The notes under the pieces were generated by a model. The model saw only the letters and a program-made list of their open reading frames with translations. It ran no database searches and was not told the origin of the DNA. A stretch of DNA of 64,000 nt from Paenarthrobacter aurescens TC1 (lineage in GTDB: Bacteria; Actinomycetota; Actinomycetes; Actinomycetales; Micrococcaceae), in contig CP000474.1 in NCBI GenBank assembly GCA_000014925.1, positions 372,001 through 436,000 of the forward strand, written 5' to 3'. Shown in pieces: positions 60,246-64,000 of this stretch (its first letter is position 1; every line of letters starts with the position of its first letter). The translations under genes were made by a program, and so were the position numbers.

Positions 60246-60848
60246 ATGAGGATGCTTGGGTATACGAGAGTCAGTACGGCTGCCCAGGATGCGCGGCTGC
60301 AGTTGGATTCGTTGTTGTCCGCTGGTGTGCAGCGACGGGACATTTTCTCCGATGTGACTTCGGGGAGCAGAGATGCGGTTAAGCGGCCGGGGATGAAGAA
60401 GCTTCTCGACTACGCAGAAGCGGGGGACACCTTGGTGGTGTGGCGGGTGGACCGCCTTGGTAGGTCTTTGATCGATGTGCTGAATACGGTGAACCTGTTG
60501 CAGGGTTGGGGAGTGGGACTGCGCTCCATCTCCGATGGGATCGACCCGGCAACCAGCACCGGCCGGCTGATGCTGAACATGCTCGCCACTCTGGCGGACT
60601 ATGAACGCGAACTGATAACCGAACGCGTCAACGCCGGCATCGCTGCAGCCAAAGCGAATGGGACCAGGTTCGGCCGGCCCCTGGGGGATCCCTCAGTTAT
60701 CGCCAGCAAACTGCAGATCGTGCAGCAGGAACGAGCCAAGGGCCGCACAGCAGCAGAGGCCGCCAAGCTGGTCGGGTGGAGCAGAGCGACCCTGTACCGA
60801 CACCAGCAAGCCGTACAGGGCGTTGCTACTGCTACGCAGGACTTCTGA
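60246..60848 (+). CDS. Serine recombinase, resolvase/invertase family
   Basis: The 200-residue enzyme has the resolvase catalytic domain: LGYTRVSTAAQD with nucleophile Ser10, DTLVVWRVDRLGRSL, GVGLRSISDGIDPATSTGRLMLNMLATLADYERELITERV, then a C-terminal helix-turn-helix (TAAEAAKLVGWSRATLYRHQQ). It cuts and rejoins DNA through a phosphoserine link. Such small resolvases belong to Tn3-type transposons, invertible switches or plasmids. No transposase gene or terminal repeats were seen here, so its element is unclear. Confidence 0.92.
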   Translation: MRMLGYTRVSTAAQDARLQLDSLLSAGVQRRDIFSDVTSGSRDAVKRPGMKKLLDYAEAGDTLVVWRVDRLGRSLIDVLNTVNLLQGWGVGLRSISDGIDPATSTGRLMLNMLATLADYERELITERVNAGIAAAKANGTRFGRPLGDPSVIASKLQIVQQERAKGRTAAEAAKLVGWSRATLYRHQQAVQGVATATQDF

Positions 60849-60922
60849 GTAGACAAACGCGGCCCGAACGGTGGTCGCCAGCCTTTGAGGTCTCGCCGTT
60901 CCCGGGCAGGGAAGCGCGCCCG

Positions 60923-61372
60923 TTATGTGAGGGAAAACCCGGCCTCCTGGAGGCGTTGGGCGATGGCATCGGTTTGTTTGACGGGTACTTCGGTGACTTC
61001 TCCGAAGTCGGTTCCGCCTCCGGGTAGTGTGCCGGCTACGTGGAAGTGGAGGTGGCCGATGGCTTGGTGCGCTGCGGTGCCGTTGTTCTGCCACACTGCG
61101 ATTCCTGGGCGTTCGTAGGCGGCGTCGATGGCTTCAGCGCAGGCCGAGACCGTGTCGATGAGGGCATGACGTTCCGCAGTGGTGGCTTCAAGCAGCGTTG
61201 GATAGTGACGCGTGGGGACAACCAGGACGTGACCCATCCCGCGCTGTTCCCTAGTTACGAGGACGGCGATGATGTTGTTACGGCCGAGCACGGTGAATGC
61301 CCGGCGGCCGCTGAGGTAGTCACAGAAAGCGCAGGGTTGATCTTGGGGCAGGTCGATGTGTGTGTCAGTCAT
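60923..61372 (-). CDS. HIT family hydrolase, coupled to the Thoeris-like operon
   Basis: The 149-residue histidine-triad protein has the catalytic HLHFHVAG (His107, His109, His111) and an N-terminal CAFCDYLSGRRAF zinc-like pair, with RGMGHVLVVPTRHYPTLLE. HIT enzymes hydrolyse nucleoside phosphoramidates and dinucleotides such as Ap4A. Its ATG at 61372 overlaps the TGA of the TM-macro gene (ATGA), so translation is coupled. A role in trimming or degrading the TIR-made nucleotide signal is inference. A housekeeping HIT captured in the operon is the alternative. Confidence 0.88.
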   Translation of the reverse strand: MTDTHIDLPQDQPCAFCDYLSGRRAFTVLGRNNIIAVLVTREQRGMGHVLVVPTRHYPTLLEATTAERHALIDTVSACAEAIDAAYERPGIAVWQNNGTAAHQAIGHLHFHVAGTLPGGGTDFGEVTEVPVKQTDAIAQRLQEAGFSLT

Positions 61373-62205
61373 GAGGCCGCCAGGGATGTGAGGAAGGCTT
61401 GGAACTCGGGGAAATTGATCTTGTCTCGTTCCGAGGGATGGACGACGATGCGTAGTTCACTGGCAAACCTGGATTTCTTACTCCGCAGCAGGAACGAGAA
61501 TGCAATGAGCCGGATCGAGATTTCGGGAGTGAGTTCGGGTATGCGGGACTGTCCTTGCCCGATGACCGGGACACAGATGGGATCGCCGTTTCCGTGAACA
61601 TCGGCTTCCTCCCAGCTGTTGTCGAGACTGTCCAAGACGCTGCGGATCGTCCCGCTGGCCCTGTTCTTTTCGTCCATTCGGGTGTACGCAGCGCAGTAGT
61701 AGCGGAGGCGGCCCGGGGGACTTAGAGTCGCTACCGTCCCCAGAGGGTAGACCGTCTGCTTGCCTGGTTTCGCGATCATTCCTTCGGGTTTGACGTTGGC
61801 CAGTGCGTGGTCAAGATCGGCGTCAAGCCTTTCTTGGGACCCGTCGTAGATCCTTTTGAGGAAATGCCCTTGGACGCTGGTAGGGGCGATGACCTCAGGG
61901 ACTCTGGTGTCGAACGTTGCGGTCATTCCAATGACCGGGCTCGCATCCTGGATGAAGAGGTCACCGACGACCAGCCGAATCGTTACGTTTTCGCGGTAGC
62001 GCTGGTTGGGCTCCTTTCGGCGCAATCCAAGAGCTGTCCATCCAACGGCGACGGCAAGGACGCCGAGAACCAGCCACCATTTACCGTCCCACCATTGAGG
62101 GGCAAGGGGCGCCAGGATGCCGATGGGAACGGCAAAGAAGCCCAAAGCGGCAAGGAACCGTTGTCCTGTCGCCTTGGACTGTCTGCGCGTCCATTTTCGT
62201 GCCAC
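61369..62205 (-). CDS. thsA: ThsA-like TM-macro effector of type II Thoeris
   Basis: The GTG start at 62205 gives 278 residues. Two N-terminal helices (about 16-36 and 43-62: RFLAALGFFAVPIGILAPLA, WWLVLGVLAVAVGWTALGL) are followed by a macro-like domain from about residue 72, with VTIRLVVGDLFIQD and IGMTATFDTRVPEVIAP. This two-TM-plus-macro layout, next to a TIR-like gene, is that of type II Thoeris ThsA, where the macro domain binds a nucleotide signal and the membrane part disrupts the cell. Identification is by architecture and neighbour. Confidence 0.8.
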   Translation of the reverse strand: MARKWTRRQSKATGQRFLAALGFFAVPIGILAPLAPQWWDGKWWLVLGVLAVAVGWTALGLRRKEPNQRYRENVTIRLVVGDLFIQDASPVIGMTATFDTRVPEVIAPTSVQGHFLKRIYDGSQERLDADLDHALANVKPEGMIAKPGKQTVYPLGTVATLSPPGRLRYYCAAYTRMDEKNRASGTIRSVLDSLDNSWEEADVHGNGDPICVPVIGQGQSRIPELTPEISIRLIAFSFLLRSKKSRFASELRIVVHPSERDKINFPEFQAFLTSLAAS

Positions 62206-62213
62206 GTGCTGCC

Positions 62214-62723
62214 TTAGAGGCCGAGTCCGGAATACACGCTAGCCAGATAGATGCGTTCACCGGTGGTTTTGCTGGTTGCGAAGCTACCGGCGTAGTTCTC
62301 CAGTGCGTGTTTGATGATGGTCGGCTGGAACGAGACCGACATGGTGTAGTGGTTAGCGTCCGACAGGGGCTTGGGGTAATTGGCGGAGTTTCCGCCGCGG
62401 GAACCGTCAAGGTGGGCGACGACGACGGGAAGGTTGAACTCCAGTGCGATTTGGATCTCGTAGGCCAGGAATGAAACACCGTCCCCACCCTTCCTCTTGG
62501 CATCCGGGCTGCCGAGGAGAACGATCTGCTTTGCGTTCTTCATCCGTTCCCGGAGATTCTTTTTGATCGTCTCGGGCCGGCTTGTATCGCGGGAAATGAA
62601 CAGGTCGTGGGCGTCGTAGAAATCGAACGCGATGTTCTTGTTTTCGCGCCAAGCTTCCATGAGCCGGTAGGACTTGATGTCTTCGCTGGCGAATGCCACG
62701 TAGGTCTTGTTTCGGTAGCTCAT
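62214..62723 (-). CDS. thsB: ThsB-like TIR-domain protein of Thoeris
   Basis: ATG at 62723 gives 169 residues beginning MSYRNKTYVAFASEDIKSY. The TIR-like fold (MTH538/DUF1863) shows DFYDAHDLFISRDTSRPETIKKNLRERM, KQIVLLGS, and FLAYEIQIALEFNLPVVVAHLDG with the likely catalytic Glu89 in AYEIQIA. In Thoeris, ThsB senses infection and makes an NAD-derived signal that activates ThsA. It is first in the operon, eight bases before thsA. Confidence 0.85.
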   Translation of the reverse strand: MSYRNKTYVAFASEDIKSYRLMEAWRENKNIAFDFYDAHDLFISRDTSRPETIKKNLRERMKNAKQIVLLGSPDAKRKGGDGVSFLAYEIQIALEFNLPVVVAHLDGSRGGNSANYPKPLSDANHYTMSVSFQPTIIKHALENYAGSFATSKTTGERIYLASVYSGLGL

Positions 62724-63070
62724 TTGCGCTCGTCCCCCATGCTTAATGGGCCGGTTCGGATCCGGCCGCATGAACAGCCTAACGAGAGAACGATCACTGT
62801 CCCGACAGCCTCGTCACAAACGCTGATGGTGAGGACCATTTCCATCTCTCGCAGCCATTGTCCACGTGTGAACCGTACCGAAATTCGTTCTTGTGACGGA
62901 TGTTTGTGGCGGGCGTTTTGGAGTGAATTTCGGGACAGGCAGATTACGAGCCGTTTCCCGGATCCTGTCGCTTCAAAAGGTAACTGCACTGAATGTCGAC
63001 TGCACTGGCGAACAGCCTTGAGGGAGCATCAGGGATTGAAGTGACGTTCGAAAACTTATCATCTGCGGCC
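62724..63070. other. 347-bp gap in front of the Thoeris-like operon
   Basis: No gene is supported on either strand; open frames here lack ribosome-binding sites and conserved composition. It should contain the thsB promoter, but no clear -35/-10 pair is visible. Confidence 0.5.
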
Positions 63071-63456
63071 CTAGAAGCGGTGCCCGGTGGAGGATCGGTT
63101 TAGCGGGCGGACCTCGTCGCCTTCTGCGGCTGCACGGGTGTGAGGCCGCTCGTCAGAGAGGGTGACTGTGAGGCCACCAAATCGACCCCACTTCTCGCGG
63201 AGCTTTTCCTCGTTCTTAGCCTTGCTGCGCTCATATTCACGTCGCTCGCGGATGACCCGGCTACTCCGGTATTAGCGGACAACGAATCATCACACGGTGC
63301 TTCAAGGTCGGGCAATACGGTTTCCGTAGCCACGGTGGCACACTCCAAACAGCGGATGGTCGTCGTGTCGCTCTCATAGATCGCTTCTGTCCCGACCGGA
63401 AGAGAGGCACCGCACGGACGGCACGCTTCACCGTAGCGAAGCCTCATCTGTTTCAT
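63071..63456 (-). pseudogene. NERD-domain protein N-terminal fragment, frameshifted and truncated
   Basis: The ATG at 63456 opens RLRYGEACRPCGASLPVGTEAIYE, the zinc-binding start common in NERD (nuclease-related) proteins, then DTTTIRCLECA. Near 63238 the frame changes: the other frame carries ERREYERSKAKNEEKLREKWG and FGGLTVTLSDERPHT, as in intact relatives, then stops at 63071. The nuclease domain that should follow is missing. This is a decayed remnant of a gene often found in defence islands. Confidence 0.7.
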
Positions 63457-63536
63457 GAAAATGCACTTTGGATCACCGACGCGGACCCAGTCTTCTTGTA
63501 GATCGCGGCCGTTGGGCCGCGGATGCGCTTTGCCAT
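63453..63536 (-). CDS. Possible 27-aa leader peptide before the NERD fragment
   Basis: ATG at 63536 follows GAGGATAGCGCC. The product is basic (MAKRIRGPTAAIYKKTG...). Its TGA overlaps the ATG of the NERD fragment, an arrangement that could couple translation. Too short to judge by composition; a chance frame is possible. Confidence 0.3.
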   Translation of the reverse strand: MAKRIRGPTAAIYKKTGSASVIQSAFS

Positions 63537-63628
63537 GGCGCTATCCTCACCCACGGCAAGAGCTTTTTCGGGAGGTGCCACGGGTAGCGGCTCGCGAACT
63601 GCCCCAGCGAAGGTTTTCTGAACGGACG

Positions 63629-64000
63629 TTACCTCGTTTTGCCCAGCTTCTTGTCCAAGTCGAGCAGATACACCAAATCGTGTTTCCGCACGGCGGAACG
63701 AGCCTGAAAAGCTTCTTGCGCCCCCGCTGCCGCGATGCGGACGGCAGCTGCAGTGGCTGCGGCTGGAGTGGGGAGAGCCGCTGCCAAGTCACTGAAACTT
63801 GCGACCGCTACTAAAATTGAGGGTATTCCGTATCCCTCTGTAAGAATCCGCTTTCCCGCATCTTTCGCCATGCGCGTCTTTGACACAGTTTTGCGCAGGT
63901 CCTCCAACCGCGGTCGTACATCGTCGTGCCACATTTGATCAATCTCGCTGGGAAGAGTGGCGTCCAGGGCAGAGGACTGTAGTTTGCCGCTTAGTTCTTT
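63629..64000 (-). CDS. Unidentified protein, C-terminal part (cut by window end)
   Basis: The frame is open to the window edge, giving 123 residues. It ends SAVRKHDLVYLLDLDKKLGKTR. Visible features are a charged helical stretch (QMWHDDVRPRLEDLRKTVSKTRMAKDAGKR) and an alanine-rich hydrophobic segment (VAVASFSDLAAALPTPAAATAAAVRIAAAGAQEAF) that could be membrane-associated. No family is recognised. It lies in the island with the Thoeris-like operon on the same strand. Confidence 0.6.
   Translation of the reverse strand, partial: KELSGKLQSSALDATLPSEIDQMWHDDVRPRLEDLRKTVSKTRMAKDAGKRILTEGYGIPSILVAVASFSDLAAALPTPAAATAAAVRIAAAGAQEAFQARSAVRKHDLVYLLDLDKKLGKTR

Noticed and set aside
60246..60848. Complete transposon around the resolvase
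   Set aside because: No transposase gene, terminal inverted repeats or target duplication could be seen in the window.
59299..64000. tRNA-Phe attachment-site duplication
   Set aside because: No second copy of the tRNA 3' end was found up to the window end.

Overview
The window is high-GC actinobacterial chromosome. Its gene content points to a soil Micrococcaceae member, Arthrobacter or Paenarthrobacter-like: a 180-kDa-type NAD-glutamate dehydrogenase, a DUF222/HNH protein, IdeR/DtxR iron boxes, a c-di-AMP riboswitch before an NlpC/P60 gene, and tRNA genes mostly without encoded CCA. The species call is inference from gene content, not from a marker gene.

1-16 kb is mostly housekeeping and accessory metabolism: the 3' end of a glutaminase, an MFS exporter, a 5-oxoprolinase-like pxpA/pxpC pair, small hydrolases, DUF445, a glycerophosphodiesterase, azlCD, TetR, a thiamine-binding-type protein, an O-methyltransferase and a GNAT. 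At 12.5-14.9 kb is a compact three-gene cassette: a 103-residue protein built mainly of GGAD repeats, then a JmjC/cupin oxygenase two bases downstream, then a sucrase/ferredoxin-like protein. It looks like a repetitive substrate with its tailoring enzymes and is the strongest candidate here for an undescribed system.

16-25.6 kb is an iron/siderophore region: a divergent heterodimeric ABC exporter, an AraC regulator, a siderophore-binding lipoprotein, a siderophore-interacting flavoprotein, two FecCD permeases and an ATPase, with two iron boxes. Three lesions sit in it (AraC frameshift, in-frame stop in the binding protein, damaged LSGGQ motif in the ATPase), suggesting a decaying locus. 25.6-28.8 kb is a likely 3-hydroxybutyrate uptake and oxidation locus (LysR, MHS transporter, dehydrogenase).

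28.9-48.3 kb holds an HNH protein, an amino-acid permease, an ALF-repeat surface protein and a histidine/glutamate catabolism region: an IclR regulator with repeated operator-like sites, hutU-hutH, the large NAD-glutamate dehydrogenase, a tRNA-Cys and hutG, followed by a purine permease. 48.4-58.7 kb carries CopC, the riboswitch-controlled NlpC/P60 protein, a short flavoprotein, a universal stress protein with a rifampin-phosphotransferase-like enzyme, a CDF metal exporter, a zincin, a sugar kinase and a DMT transporter.

A tRNA-Glu/Asp/Phe cluster (58.95-59.30 kb) precedes an accessory island running to the window end: a DUF2510 protein with an apparent ATT start, a serine resolvase, and a minus-strand operon of a TIR-like protein (ThsB), a TM-macro protein (ThsA) and a HIT hydrolase translationally coupled to it. 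This resembles a type II Thoeris antiphage system with an extra nucleotide-hydrolase gene. It is followed by a broken NERD-domain gene and the 3' end of an unidentified gene.
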